In this document: positions 8,115 to 16,939 of the stretch, in pieces
How positions within the stretch are numbered: position 1 is the stretch's first letter
How the letters are laid out: each line of letters starts with the position of its first letter
NCBI GenBank assembly: GCA_945905815.1
Contig: CAMDQH010000014.1
Span: forward strand, 1-54,259
Origin: Bacteriovorax stolpii
GTDB lineage: Bacteria; Bdellovibrionota; Bacteriovoracia; Bacteriovoracales; Bacteriovoracaceae
DNA: 54,259 nt
Reading direction: 5' to 3'
The notes under the pieces: generated by a model
What the model was told of the DNA's origin: nothing
The model's database searches: none
What the model saw: the letters and a program-made list of their open reading frames with translations, nothing else
Program-made: the position numbers and the translations under genes

Positions 8115-9166
8115 TGGATTTGAAAAAGAACCTTCGAAAAATTATTCTTGGAATAGAAACGAGCTGTGATGACACTTCAGTCTGCATTATGGAAGTGACA
8201 TCATCCAGCCAAAAAATACTTTCACTCAATAGTTATAACCAAGACTTTCTCCTCTCTAAATGGGGCGGAGTTGTGCCTGAATTAGCGGCTAGAAGTCACG
8301 TAAAGGCGATCCCTCCTTTATTAGAAATTTCTTTCAAGGAAGCCGGAGTCAAGGCCGAAGAAATTGATGAAATTGCAGTTACTACTCACCCGGGTTTAAT
8401 CGGTTCTCTGCTCACAGGAATAAATCTCGCAAAAACTTTTGCTTTAGTTCTCGAAATTCCTGTCGTTCCAGTTAATCATCTTTTTGCACATCTTGAAGCA
8501 ATCCATCTTTCAGAAACAGTTTCTTATCCCTACCTTGGACTTTTAGTTAGCGGTGGCCACACTGTTTTCTTTTGGGTTACTGGACCAAATAAAATGGATG
8601 TCATCGGTAATACCCTCGATGATGCTGCCGGTGAAGCTTTTGATAAGGGTGGAAAGATTTTAGGCGTGGGTTACCCTGCCGGAAAATTAATTGATGATCT
8701 TGCTAAAACTGGTGATCCAAAAAAATATACTTTCCCCATTAGTTATATGCGGGATCGCCCCGGTAAAATGAGTTACTCGGGACTCAAGACCGCTTTGAAA
8801 GTGAAACTTGAAAAGATGACCCAAGAAGAAATCAAAACAGAACTTAATGACTTATGCGCCGGATACCAGGAAGCCATTGTTCAAACTCTCCGGGTAAAAG
8901 CGGAAGAGATCATTGAAAAAGTTCTCAACCTCAAATTAAAATCATTCGACATTCCTATTGTCGTGGGTGGCGGAGTTGCCTGCAATTCACGTTTAAGAGA
9001 AGTCATGAAAAAACATTTTAAGAATGTTCATTTCGTCACTCCTCTCTTCTGTACCGATAATGCCGGCATGATTGCCAACTGGGCAGCACGTGTTCCAGAA
9101 CTTGCTGTTAGCTTTCCAGAATGCCTTTCTCTCGATGCTCAAAGCCGATATGTGGAGAAGAAGTAA
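8114..9166 (+). CDS. tsaD: tRNA N6-threonylcarbamoyladenosine transferase TsaD
   Basis: Cytosolic enzyme that transfers threonylcarbamoyl to A37 of ANN-decoding tRNAs. The 350-residue ASKHA-fold protein begins near ILGIETSCDDTS (10-22), has the metal-binding NHLFAHLEAIHL (His122 and His126) and the nucleotide-binding VSGGHT and GGGVACNS segments. It starts with GTG overlapping the preceding TAG, and its TAA overlaps the rsmA ATG by one base, so a coupled operon is likely. Confidence 0.97.
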   Translation: MDLKKNLRKIILGIETSCDDTSVCIMEVTSSSQKILSLNSYNQDFLLSKWGGVVPELAARSHVKAIPPLLEISFKEAGVKAEEIDEIAVTTHPGLIGSLLTGINLAKTFALVLEIPVVPVNHLFAHLEAIHLSETVSYPYLGLLVSGGHTVFFWVTGPNKMDVIGNTLDDAAGEAFDKGGKILGVGYPAGKLIDDLAKTGDPKKYTFPISYMRDRPGKMSYSGLKTALKVKLEKMTQEEIKTELNDLCAGYQEAIVQTLRVKAEEIIEKVLNLKLKSFDIPIVVGGGVACNSRLREVMKKHFKNVHFVTPLFCTDNAGMIANWAARVPELAVSFPECLSLDAQSRYVEKK

Positions 9167-9963
9167 TGGGTAAGTTTCCAACCGCTAATAAACAATTTGG
9201 TCAGCATTTTCTCAATAGCCCAACAGTCATAAAAAAAATTACGTCCCCGCTACCCGAAGGTTGCGACGCGATTGTGGAAGTTGGTCCGGGCCCGGCAGTG
9301 TTAACTCCACACTTGGCCGCTTATGAGAAACCTATATACGTTATTGAGATGGATGAACGTTTTGTTGAAATCCTTGCTCCTGTAGTTGGTGCCGATCACA
9401 TTTTTCGCCAAGATGCTCTGGAGTTTAACTGGCCTGAGTTTTTAACAAGCAAAAACTTTAAATCCATCTGGCTGGTATCGAACCTTCCTTATAACGTCAG
9501 CGTGCCACTAACTCTGGCGTTCCTGCGAATCCCAGAAATCACCCAAATGACTTTGATGTATCAAAAAGAAGTGGCCCAAAAGATCCTTCCGAATGATTTA
9601 CGAAATGCCATGGGTTCTCTCCACGTCTTGATGCAAACTCAGTTTGATTTATCTCACGTGGTGTACGCTCCTCCTGGTGCATTTATTCCACCACCGAAAG
9701 TTGATTCACAAGTTTTAAACTTTAAACGTAAAACCACTCCTCTAATTTCTCTCAGTGATATTGATAATTTTGAAGTATTCCTCAGACTGGCCTTCGCTAA
9801 CCGCCGTAAACAATTAGGCGGAATCTTGCGTAAGGAATGGGGACCCGAAAAGTCTATTTATTCTATGGAAAAAGCCGGCCTGTCGTTAGAAATCCGGGCA
9901 GAAGCCTTAACCCTCAATCAAGTATTAAAACTTTATGAAATTTCTTCTAGCTATACTCCTTAG
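9166..9963 (+). CDS. rsmA: 16S rRNA dimethyladenosine transferase RsmA (KsgA)
   Basis: SAM-dependent enzyme dimethylating two adjacent adenosines in helix 45 of 16S rRNA during 30S maturation. The 265-residue protein from the ATG at 9166 begins MGKFPTANKQFGQHFLNSP, the usual RsmA N-terminus. An earlier in-frame ATG at 9121 lies inside tsaD and gives atypical residues. SAM motif I is VEVGPGPAVLTPHL and the catalytic motif IV is NLPYNV. The 3' end overlaps the next gene by 29 bp. Confidence 0.97.
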   Translation: MGKFPTANKQFGQHFLNSPTVIKKITSPLPEGCDAIVEVGPGPAVLTPHLAAYEKPIYVIEMDERFVEILAPVVGADHIFRQDALEFNWPEFLTSKNFKSIWLVSNLPYNVSVPLTLAFLRIPEITQMTLMYQKEVAQKILPNDLRNAMGSLHVLMQTQFDLSHVVYAPPGAFIPPPKVDSQVLNFKRKTTPLISLSDIDNFEVFLRLAFANRRKQLGGILRKEWGPEKSIYSMEKAGLSLEIRAEALTLNQVLKLYEISSSYTP

Positions 9964-11263
9964 TCTTTCTTTCACAGCTCATGCTTCATTGCCTGAACTT
10001 TTTGGTCCATCTTCCGGAAGTATTGCTATTGGGAATCAGCCCCAAAAAGATTCTGCCGCTAACAATTATCATGCGCCATCGCTCTTGGGTTACTCACAGA
10101 CAACTCAGTTTAGTTTTGATTTTTTCTACATTGATACGGCCTTTAAAGACATCAACAACGTTACAACAAAAAATGAAAACACCACCGTCAATTCCTTTGA
10201 AACTGGTGATATTGATGTAAACACAAAACTCTCTACGATGTTTGCAGTTCACGTCTCGACACCACTTTTTTCTCCAGCTGGTCCAAAATTCAATTTCAGT
10301 TTATTTGCCCCTGCTGATCGCATGATGGAAGCAGATACGGGTGATCCCTACACACCTCGATATGTTATGTATGCCAGTCGATTAGCGCGTCCAACCATGG
10401 TTTTTAGTTTTGCCCAATCATTTAATGAATGGAGTTATTCATTGGGTGCCCATACTGGATTTCAAACCACCGGTGAAACTTATTTCGTGACTCGTGATCA
10501 AAGCACGGCGAATGCGAGTGTCGGTAAAATGACCTTCAATGCGAAACCTTCAATAGGTGCAGTCGTTTCTGTTGCAAAACAAACCGCAAACCACACGAGC
10601 TATTTTACTTTCCAACAGGAAATGAAATCAAAGTTCACCAACCGAGCGACCGGTGAAACTGATATTGGTGCCGGTGGTGCGTTCTCATTTGATTTCGATA
10701 TCGTCTCTCTACTCTATTATGATCCGATGACTATTCGGTTAGGTGATCAGGTAAAACTTGAAAACGGAAACTTGATGTTTTCTTTAGAATTCCAGCAGTG
10801 GGAAAATTTTGAAGCATCAACCATGAAGATCAAAAAGCGTGGTGGAACCCTCAATAGCTCGAATGACCAAGAGAAACTAAAACTCAGAAACATTTTCATT
10901 CCGAAAATTGGCTACGAACAAAATATTAATGAAAGATGGATTGGAAAAATGGGTTACTTTTATCGTCAGTCCCCACTTGATACTAATAACTTAAAAAACG
11001 CCGGCAATACTATTGATGTTGATAAACACGTGGCTTCACTTGGTGTGGCGCACCTTTTTAAAATTTATGAAAAACCTGTGACGCTGGATCTTGCTTATCA
11101 AGCGCACTTTCTTAAATCTAAAAAAATCACTAAAACACCAGATCGCGAAGATGGCACACCGGACGACGGATCTGGAAATCCCGAAGTAAAGATCGGTTCG
11201 CCAGGTTACACCGTTGGTGGTATGATCCACGTCCTGAGCATAGGACTTAGCTGGATGTACTAA
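9935..11263 (+). CDS. Predicted outer-membrane beta-barrel protein
   Basis: 442 residues with a clear signal peptide (cleavage after AHA, residue 18) and a C-terminus (GLSWMY) ending in an aromatic residue, as in barrel proteins. The body alternates polar and hydrophobic residues in short beta-strands (for example FSFDFFYIDTAF, YSLGAHTGFQTTGETYF). The PSSGSIAIGN start and general layout recall FadL/OmpP1-like transport barrels, but I do not see a decisive motif. The start lies 29 bp inside rsmA. The smpB ATG follows the stop directly. Confidence 0.7.
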   Translation: MKFLLAILLSLSFTAHASLPELFGPSSGSIAIGNQPQKDSAANNYHAPSLLGYSQTTQFSFDFFYIDTAFKDINNVTTKNENTTVNSFETGDIDVNTKLSTMFAVHVSTPLFSPAGPKFNFSLFAPADRMMEADTGDPYTPRYVMYASRLARPTMVFSFAQSFNEWSYSLGAHTGFQTTGETYFVTRDQSTANASVGKMTFNAKPSIGAVVSVAKQTANHTSYFTFQQEMKSKFTNRATGETDIGAGGAFSFDFDIVSLLYYDPMTIRLGDQVKLENGNLMFSLEFQQWENFEASTMKIKKRGGTLNSSNDQEKLKLRNIFIPKIGYEQNINERWIGKMGYFYRQSPLDTNNLKNAGNTIDVDKHVASLGVAHLFKIYEKPVTLDLAYQAHFLKSKKITKTPDREDGTPDDGSGNPEVKIGSPGYTVGGMIHVLSIGLSWMY

Positions 11264-11713
11264 ATGGGTGTCAAAATTATCTGTAAAAATCAGCGCGCTG
11301 GTTATGACTACTTCCTAGAAGAGAAGTACGAGTGTGGTATTTCCCTTTTGGGAACAGAAGTTAAGTCGATGCGTCAAGGAAAGGGAATCATCAATGATGC
11401 CTACGTAGTGATTGATTCTCAAGGTGAGGCCTGGCTTCAAAACGCCACTATTCCTCATTATGATTTTGGGAATATCAATAATCATTCCGAGACCAGAAAG
11501 CGTAAGTTACTGTTAAAACGAGAAGAAATTCATCAAATAGAGAAGAAAATGGCGACTAAGGGCTACGCACTCATACCTTTAACGCTCTACTTCAAAGACT
11601 CGCTAGTCAAATGCGAAATCGCGTTGGCCAAAGGCAAAAAACTCTTTGATAAACGTGACACAGCTGCTAAAAAGGACGTAGAGCGCAAACTAAGACAAGG
11701 ACAATACGAGTAA
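11264..11713 (+). CDS. smpB: SsrA-binding protein SmpB
   Basis: 149-residue tmRNA partner for trans-translation, which rescues stalled ribosomes. Conserved core: YECGISLLGTEVKSMRQGK (about 22-40), NDAYVVI, and a C-terminal basic tail (AKGKKLFDKRDTAAKKDVER) that enters the empty A site. The ATG follows the previous stop directly. Its own TAA overlaps the next ATG by one base. No tmRNA gene is seen here. Confidence 0.97.
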   Translation: MGVKIICKNQRAGYDYFLEEKYECGISLLGTEVKSMRQGKGIINDAYVVIDSQGEAWLQNATIPHYDFGNINNHSETRKRKLLLKREEIHQIEKKMATKGYALIPLTLYFKDSLVKCEIALAKGKKLFDKRDTAAKKDVERKLRQGQYE

Positions 11714-12048
11714 TGGAAACGTCAGATAACGTACGCACCATATATCCTCTCGATAAGACCAAAATCTTCAAACATGAAGAAGCCCTAGAGCTTGTTCCGC
11801 TCTTAATGCATATTTCAGCAAAAACCAAACGCGATCTAAATGTTCTCAATTCTCAACTGGGATTTTTTAAGACTAATTCTGATAAGGCCATAGCTATTCA
11901 GGAAAAGATTAATATTTCACTTCAGGCATGGTCGGACAAAATCAGAAGACTTGGTGCGATTCCCGTTTCTCTGTGTAAAGTTCGTATCCCGGGAGATGAA
12001 GGTCATTATCTTTGGGAATATCCGGAAAAACGTTTATACATGCACTAA
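11713..12048 (+). CDS. DUF2203-like small protein
   Basis: 111 residues, starting on the last base of the smpB stop. An N-terminal helix (FKHEEALELVPLLMHI) is followed by a second long helix. The ending GAIPVSLCKVRIPGDEGHYLWEYPEKRLYMH resembles the DUF2203 pattern, in which a helical domain ends in a beta hairpin with an 'LCW-x-GE-x-x-YWH' element. There is no signal peptide, so it is probably cytoplasmic. Function unknown; the operon position links it loosely to translation genes. Confidence 0.6.
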   Translation: METSDNVRTIYPLDKTKIFKHEEALELVPLLMHISAKTKRDLNVLNSQLGFFKTNSDKAIAIQEKINISLQAWSDKIRRLGAIPVSLCKVRIPGDEGHYLWEYPEKRLYMH

Positions 12049-12054
12049 TCGTTT

Positions 12055-12783
12055 CTAGATTAGCTCAACTATTCCTTCATACAGCACTTTAACCGCGATC
12101 AAACCTAAAAGAATATTTAGCATAAGGTCGAATTTCGCATCGGAAATTTTTCGAGAAATTGGAATTGATACTCCTACCCCAACTAATGATGCCAATATGA
12201 GAATCAGGACATGCTCCTTGAGATCCATGAAATTAATCCCTGCGGCACCCCAGAAAGCAATAATCTTTGAAAGTTGAAGCAGTGCTTGCCCCGCACTTTT
12301 AGTAGAAAGCATCGCTTGTCGTTCAATCTTGAGACGATTGAAAAACGGCATCACAAGAGGCCCAACGGCTCCAACGAATACACCTAAAAATCCTGAGATG
12401 GCACCAAGAAAAATAAAAGTCCGTAGTTGCGGGACTCCTTTTGGTTTGAAGCGAAAAGGAATAATTGAAAAAATTATAAATACACCAACTATAATTTTTA
12501 GCCAACTAGGATTTACGAGATGAAAAAGCTTGGCTCCGCCCCAGGCCGCAGGAATCATCAATAAAGAATAGGCCCCTACCACTTTCCAATTAACTTGTTT
12601 GAAAAATATTCCCGTTCTTAATGCATTGGCGGAAAGTTGCGTAAAGCTATGGAGGGGAATGGCAAGTCCGGGCGGGAAAACCAATAGGAGTCCGGCAAGA
12701 ATAACAGTCCCACCGCCAAGACCAGTAAGGCTCGAAATCAACGCCCCTAAAGTAACAAGAAAAAATAATAAGAGAGAACTCAT
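12055..12783 (-). CDS. TauE/SafE-family membrane permease
   Basis: 242 residues with about eight hydrophobic spans and the family's repeated Gly-rich motifs: GALISSLTGLGGGTVILAGLL at the N-terminus and GAISGFLGVFVGAVGPLVMPFF at mid-protein, the two half-repeats. Members move sulfite, sulfoacetate or other small anions across the inner membrane; the substrate cannot be told here. Start and the upstream DUF2252 stop overlap as TAATG, so the two are co-translated. Confidence 0.88.
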   Translation of the reverse strand: MSSLLLFFLVTLGALISSLTGLGGGTVILAGLLLVFPPGLAIPLHSFTQLSANALRTGIFFKQVNWKVVGAYSLLMIPAAWGGAKLFHLVNPSWLKIIVGVFIIFSIIPFRFKPKGVPQLRTFIFLGAISGFLGVFVGAVGPLVMPFFNRLKIERQAMLSTKSAGQALLQLSKIIAFWGAAGINFMDLKEHVLILILASLVGVGVSIPISRKISDAKFDLMLNILLGLIAVKVLYEGIVELI

Positions 12784-13892
12784 TACCAGCCTTTATAGTC
12801 CTGATAGAGCTGCATTTTTCTTCTCATTGCCTCAAAGGCCAGAGAAATTTCAAACGTAAATAGTTTTGAGATTTTATAATATCGATCAAAGTTTTCACGA
12901 AAATCTTTTTCAAAAAGCTCAACATGCTTTTGTTCTTTCAAACCTTTTCGATGACCCTTACCAAGTTCTGAGCCCACGGAGTAAGCAAAATCACTTAGTT
13001 CATCTCTATCAAGAAATTTTTTAACTTTCACAGAGAACGATGGAATTTGGCGGCCCCAATATTGTTTTCCTTGGTGAGTGCAGTATCCTAATCGCTCTTC
13101 CATTCCATCTGCAAATATTTTACTCGCCTCAATCATACGCAACCCATGGTGATCAAATGGAGAATAGAAAAAACGATTATTTTTCTCAGTATATACTTCT
13201 TTAATATCCAAAAGGATTGCATCTGCTCGAGAGTCAGGATTTTTTGGAAGAAGCGAATAGATATAATGCTTTTTGCCAAAACTTCCTGGAGTTAGACCGA
13301 CTTCATCAATGTAATATTCATTCATCAAGGCGGATTCACTTCTTGATTCCAAAAATTTTTTTAACAACTGGGTAGTGATTTCGCATCTGGTATTAATGGG
13401 GAAATCACGCATTTTTTTTGCCCATTTTTTATTAGCGCCTAAGTAATTCCGTGTATTCATCTCCCAATTATCAGGTTTTACATCTTTTAGCATTTTGAGT
13501 TGTTTATGAGGAATTTCAGGATTTAAAAAATGGGTATAATAAGCATCGATAAAATGTTCTACAACCCGATGATCCAGGAATCCACCTTCATTTTCTCTTC
13601 TTAGTGAAAGTGAACTTAAAAAACGAATGATGTCCCAACAATATGGCCCCAAGCGAGAGCGATCAAAATCCATCATGGCAGAACCGCGCGAGGTTTTTAC
13701 GTAATTATCGATATGAGGATTGCCATGAATAAATGTCGTCGGGACTTTTGAAAGATCCACAAACCTATGAAACTTGGCCTGCATAATGGGTCCGGCCATG
13801 CGAAAAAAAAGATAACGTGCCTCTTTACGGGCCAAAGGAGCTGTTCCTAAGCGTTTTTGAAAGACTTGGCTCTGGCGTAAATACTCTTCCAT
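12783..13892 (-). CDS. DUF2252 protein (kinase-like fold)
   Basis: 369 residues. FIHGNPHIDNYVKT (about 54-67) and MMDFDRSRLGPYCWDIIRFL (about 73-92) match the DUF2252 signatures HGDxHxxNF and DFDxxxxGPxxWDxxR. These are related to aminoglycoside-phosphotransferase-type kinase catalytic and metal-binding motifs. Later segments (HHGLRMIEASKIFADGMEER) fit the family. The substrate is unknown. It is the first gene of a two-gene operon with the permease, and only 53 bp from the divergent 13946 gene. Confidence 0.8.
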   Translation of the reverse strand: MEEYLRQSQVFQKRLGTAPLARKEARYLFFRMAGPIMQAKFHRFVDLSKVPTTFIHGNPHIDNYVKTSRGSAMMDFDRSRLGPYCWDIIRFLSSLSLRRENEGGFLDHRVVEHFIDAYYTHFLNPEIPHKQLKMLKDVKPDNWEMNTRNYLGANKKWAKKMRDFPINTRCEITTQLLKKFLESRSESALMNEYYIDEVGLTPGSFGKKHYIYSLLPKNPDSRADAILLDIKEVYTEKNNRFFYSPFDHHGLRMIEASKIFADGMEERLGYCTHQGKQYWGRQIPSFSVKVKKFLDRDELSDFAYSVGSELGKGHRKGLKEQKHVELFEKDFRENFDRYYKISKLFTFEISLAFEAMRRKMQLYQDYKGW

Positions 13893-13945
13893 AATAAAAG
13901 TATATCAGAATTCCATTCTTTTTGGATTTAAGTTAACATAGGTTC

Positions 13946-14452
13946 ATGAAAGAAAAGCTGCTAAATCACTTTATGAGAATTGGTCCTCGACGCTTCGTGG
14001 TGGGTACGGTCATTTTGTTGGTTATTTTGGATGTACTTAATAGTATCTATCTCAAACTTTCATGGGTCAAAAATGATTTATCACATAAGATCGTTTTATT
14101 GATCATAGATCGCATGAAACTGCAGATCGGGGATTTCGATCAGGCCACTATAATGGAAATTAGTGGATTAACGAATAAATCTTTCGACTTTTTTCTTTTA
14201 CTGATTTTAGTCAACAATTTGTTTTTTTACTTTTTCTACCTTCGTAAAAAGCTATGGGCCCAAGCCTATGTTTTATTTTATGCCCTTACGGCCAGCATCT
14301 TTTCAGCGACAATGATTTTTGATGGTTATGGCATGGGTCTCGGTTGGACGATTTTTAACATCCTGACAGTGCCACTTTATTTGTATATTTATTGGGGAGT
14401 CAAGCTTCTCAAAAGCGAAACTACCCTTGTGCCAGAAAAGAAGGGACGATAA
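13946..14452 (+). CDS. Small multi-span membrane protein, unknown
   Basis: 168 residues with four hydrophobic segments near 17-37, 78-97, 104-124 and 129-148, and a Lys/Arg-rich C-terminus. A soluble loop (about 40-75) follows the first span. No family motif recognised. Weak ribosome-binding site (AGG). The last 32 bp overlap the 3' end of the convergent 14421-15386 gene. Confidence 0.65.
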   Translation: MKEKLLNHFMRIGPRRFVVGTVILLVILDVLNSIYLKLSWVKNDLSHKIVLLIIDRMKLQIGDFDQATIMEISGLTNKSFDFFLLLILVNNLFFYFFYLRKKLWAQAYVLFYALTASIFSATMIFDGYGMGLGWTIFNILTVPLYLYIYWGVKLLKSETTLVPEKKGR

Positions 14453-15386
14453 AGTTCGCACCGTCAGAGGTTCCCCAATCCGGAATCTCCCTCAAACCAT
14501 TCATCAACATTCTCTGGCCAACTACTGACAATATAAATGAATCAAACGCCTGACCATTTTTTGTAATGGTGTCCAGGTCGTTTTCATATATAAAAATATC
14601 CATATTCTGCTCAATCTGTTGAACAATCATTTCTCTTGCAGCTGGAGCAAGCTCCAAATCAAGAAGTTGATACATGGTTGTTTTTTTAATTATTCGAGCA
14701 CGGTAAAGTTCAATTAAGCAAATTTCGATACTTGATTCATACATTTTGAGATCACGAGGAAGATGTCTCACAAGATATTTAAGCCTTGCAAGAAGCATCA
14801 CTGATACGTTTCCAAATGAATCATATGACATTTTAAATACTTCTAATAATTGATCGTAATAATTTTTCCAAATCCAAACATCTAGGGGACGATGCCAGTA
14901 AGGTACAAAACCTTTTCGAAGTTTTCTTTTAAACGAACGAGAAAGCATGTGCTCATCAGGATTTTTGTTCGTTAAATCTTTAGAGTAATCAAGTTCCAAA
15001 GATGCTACTCGGTCTTGCTCATATTTTTTAGGATTGCAGCGTTCAAATTCTGCATCCTCATCTAGGAGCTTTTCCATTTCACTTCTGACTTCGATGACTT
15101 CTCGACGTGGACAGGCATGAGCCCCAGTACAATTATTCAAGCAAGCTTCCTCACAGGGAGGGCGGCTGAGTGGAAAGTCGACAATAAGGTCTAAGAGGCC
15201 ATATTGATCGACCCATGAAGCTATAATGGCATCACGGTCTTGGATTTCCTCATCTCTTACTTGATGAAGAGATTTAAGAAACCAGCGCTTTTTTTCAGGA
15301 TAATATTCAAGGAGCGATAGAAAAAAGTTTTCGCGACGTCCGCCACCTAGACTCATTCCTGCTACGTTTTTAAATTTATTTCCCAA
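14421..15386 (-). CDS. Possible RNase H-like/DUF429-type protein with a Cys cluster
   Basis: 321 residues from a TTG (GGA upstream). The N-terminus GMSLGGGRRENFFLSLL, then ASWVDQYGLLDLIVDFPLS (about 57-75), follows the pattern of predicted RNase H-fold DUF429 proteins, where an early acidic/Gly strand and an IDxPL strand build the active site. Four Cys within PPCEEACLNNCTGAHACP (about 77-94) could bind a metal. The C-terminal half is helical. It is the last gene after the GHMP kinase, 12 bp away. The assignment is by pattern only. Confidence 0.5.
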   Translation of the reverse strand: MGNKFKNVAGMSLGGGRRENFFLSLLEYYPEKKRWFLKSLHQVRDEEIQDRDAIIASWVDQYGLLDLIVDFPLSRPPCEEACLNNCTGAHACPRREVIEVRSEMEKLLDEDAEFERCNPKKYEQDRVASLELDYSKDLTNKNPDEHMLSRSFKRKLRKGFVPYWHRPLDVWIWKNYYDQLLEVFKMSYDSFGNVSVMLLARLKYLVRHLPRDLKMYESSIEICLIELYRARIIKKTTMYQLLDLELAPAAREMIVQQIEQNMDIFIYENDLDTITKNGQAFDSFILSVVGQRMLMNGLREIPDWGTSDGANFIVPSFLAQG

Positions 15387-15398
15387 AATAAATTCCTA

Positions 15399-16412
15399 TT
15401 AAAGAGGTGCTTCCACTTTAAATGGAAGAATCTCCATTCCATGTGCTCTCACTTTCGCTTCGATCACGTTTGGATCAAGACCTTTGTGAACTAGGATGAA
15501 GCACCCACCGCCACCGGCACCGCACATCTTTAATCCTATCACATTTCCGTCTTGTCTTAATTCTGCCGTAAATTGCCGAATTTTATCTGTCGAAATGCCT
15601 GGAAAGAGTTTTTCACGCTCAAGACCCTCTAGCGCAATATTTTGAAGCATTTCATCCCACTTCCGTTCTTTGATCGCCAAATAAGTGGCATGAGAAATTT
15701 CTGCAATACGAGTTAATCCATTTACGACTTCAGGTTTTTTATCAAAGAAGGCCTTATAGACTTCCCAGTTATTGATGCCTGATGCACGAGATTGTTTCGA
15801 AGAAATGAGAGTGAGATGAGCTTCCAGAACATTTTTGAGTTCATCAGAATAAAGCTGCTCTACCTTGATCTCCCCTTCCATCCCTCTTATCGCAAGTACT
15901 CCGCCCGTTAGGGCCGGAAAATAATCCTGATAGCCGGCCATGCCTTGATTAAGAATACGGCTTTCAACTGCCTTCACTCGAACAACTGCCGTGTGACGAT
16001 CATAATTGTGCCCTGTAAAATTACAGAGAGCTCGGTAAAGGGTTACTCCCATTGCCGACGAACCACCCAAACCTGATCCAGCTGGAGCACCAGAAGCAAG
16101 TTCAAGCTTTAGACCCGAATTAATATTAAATAATCGGAGAATTTGAAGAACAAAACTCATTTCAGCATATTCACCGGCGTAGACTACGCGATCTTCAGTT
16201 AAGTCGGCCGATTCGTATTTATACGATTTATTATAATCTGCAGAATGAATCTCAATTCCATTAAAAGCTATTTTAGAAAGAGTAACCGAAGCCTTGAGAC
16301 CTGTGGCAACATTTAAGGTCACTACATTCTTAATAATTAGATTAATAGGCTCAATATCCAGTGTTCCACCAACAAGATCGACTCTCACACTTCCTTGATT
16401 AGTTACCTGCAT
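15399..16412 (-). CDS. GHMP-family small-molecule kinase
   Basis: 337 residues. RVDLVGGTLDI (10-20) is the substrate-side N-terminal motif. The ATP loop PAGSGLGGSSA spans 110-120 and the third GHMP motif MCGAGGGGCFILV lies near the C-terminus. N-terminal sequence and length are closest to sugar or heptose kinases (HddA, galactokinase-like) rather than homoserine or mevalonate kinase, but this is uncertain. GGAG precedes the ATG. The first 14 bp overlap the end of hpt. Sitting between hpt and an RNase H-like gene, its substrate could be a nucleoside or sugar. Confidence 0.85.
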   Translation of the reverse strand: MQVTNQGSVRVDLVGGTLDIEPINLIIKNVVTLNVATGLKASVTLSKIAFNGIEIHSADYNKSYKYESADLTEDRVVYAGEYAEMSFVLQILRLFNINSGLKLELASGAPAGSGLGGSSAMGVTLYRALCNFTGHNYDRHTAVVRVKAVESRILNQGMAGYQDYFPALTGGVLAIRGMEGEIKVEQLYSDELKNVLEAHLTLISSKQSRASGINNWEVYKAFFDKKPEVVNGLTRIAEISHATYLAIKERKWDEMLQNIALEGLEREKLFPGISTDKIRQFTAELRQDGNVIGLKMCGAGGGGCFILVHKGLDPNVIEAKVRAHGMEILPFKVEAPL

Positions 16413-16929
16413 TTAAAACTCCTATGTAGGGAAGTTCGCGATATCTGCCGGCATAATCAAGACCGTAACCAATCACAAATTTATCTTCAATTTCAAAACC
16501 TAAGTAATCAATTTTTACTTTGTACTTAAGTTTAACGGGCTTGAAAAGAAGTGAGGCGAGTTTAACCGTTTTTGGTTTTCTTACGGCCATCATATCCATC
16601 AGTGTTTTAATCGTAAGACCCGAGTCCACAATGTCTTCTACGATTAAAACGTTTTTCCCTTCAATGTTAGCAGTAATGTCCATCTCTAAACGTACATTTC
16701 CCGAACTATTGGTGGAATCACCATAAGAAGAAAGCGAAATGAATTCGACAGAGATTGGTCGATTTATTTTTTTAATCAAATCGGAGCAAAAAATAAAAGC
16801 ACCCTTGAGAACACAAATAACCACCAGATCTTCGTCTTCAAAATCTTTAGTAATCGCATTACCAAGAGCTTGAATACGCAAAGCTATCTCATCTTCAGTG
16901 ATTAAGGCTTCAGGTGTGTATAATTCCAT
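16399..16929 (-). CDS. hpt: Hypoxanthine phosphoribosyltransferase
   Basis: 176-residue purine salvage enzyme converting hypoxanthine or guanine plus PRPP to IMP or GMP. Motifs: VICVLKGAFIF (37-47), SLSSYGDST (66-73, flexible active-site loop) and the PRPP-binding VLIVEDIVDSGLT (94-106). AGGAG precedes the ATG. It lies 10 bp downstream of the upp-like gene, so purine and pyrimidine base salvage are co-transcribed, which fits an organism feeding on prey nucleic acids. Confidence 0.96.
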   Translation of the reverse strand: MELYTPEALITEDEIALRIQALGNAITKDFEDEDLVVICVLKGAFIFCSDLIKKINRPISVEFISLSSYGDSTNSSGNVRLEMDITANIEGKNVLIVEDIVDSGLTIKTLMDMMAVRKPKTVKLASLLFKPVKLKYKVKIDYLGFEIEDKFVIGYGLDYAGRYRELPYIGVLNAGN

Positions 16930-16939
16930 TTGAAAACTC

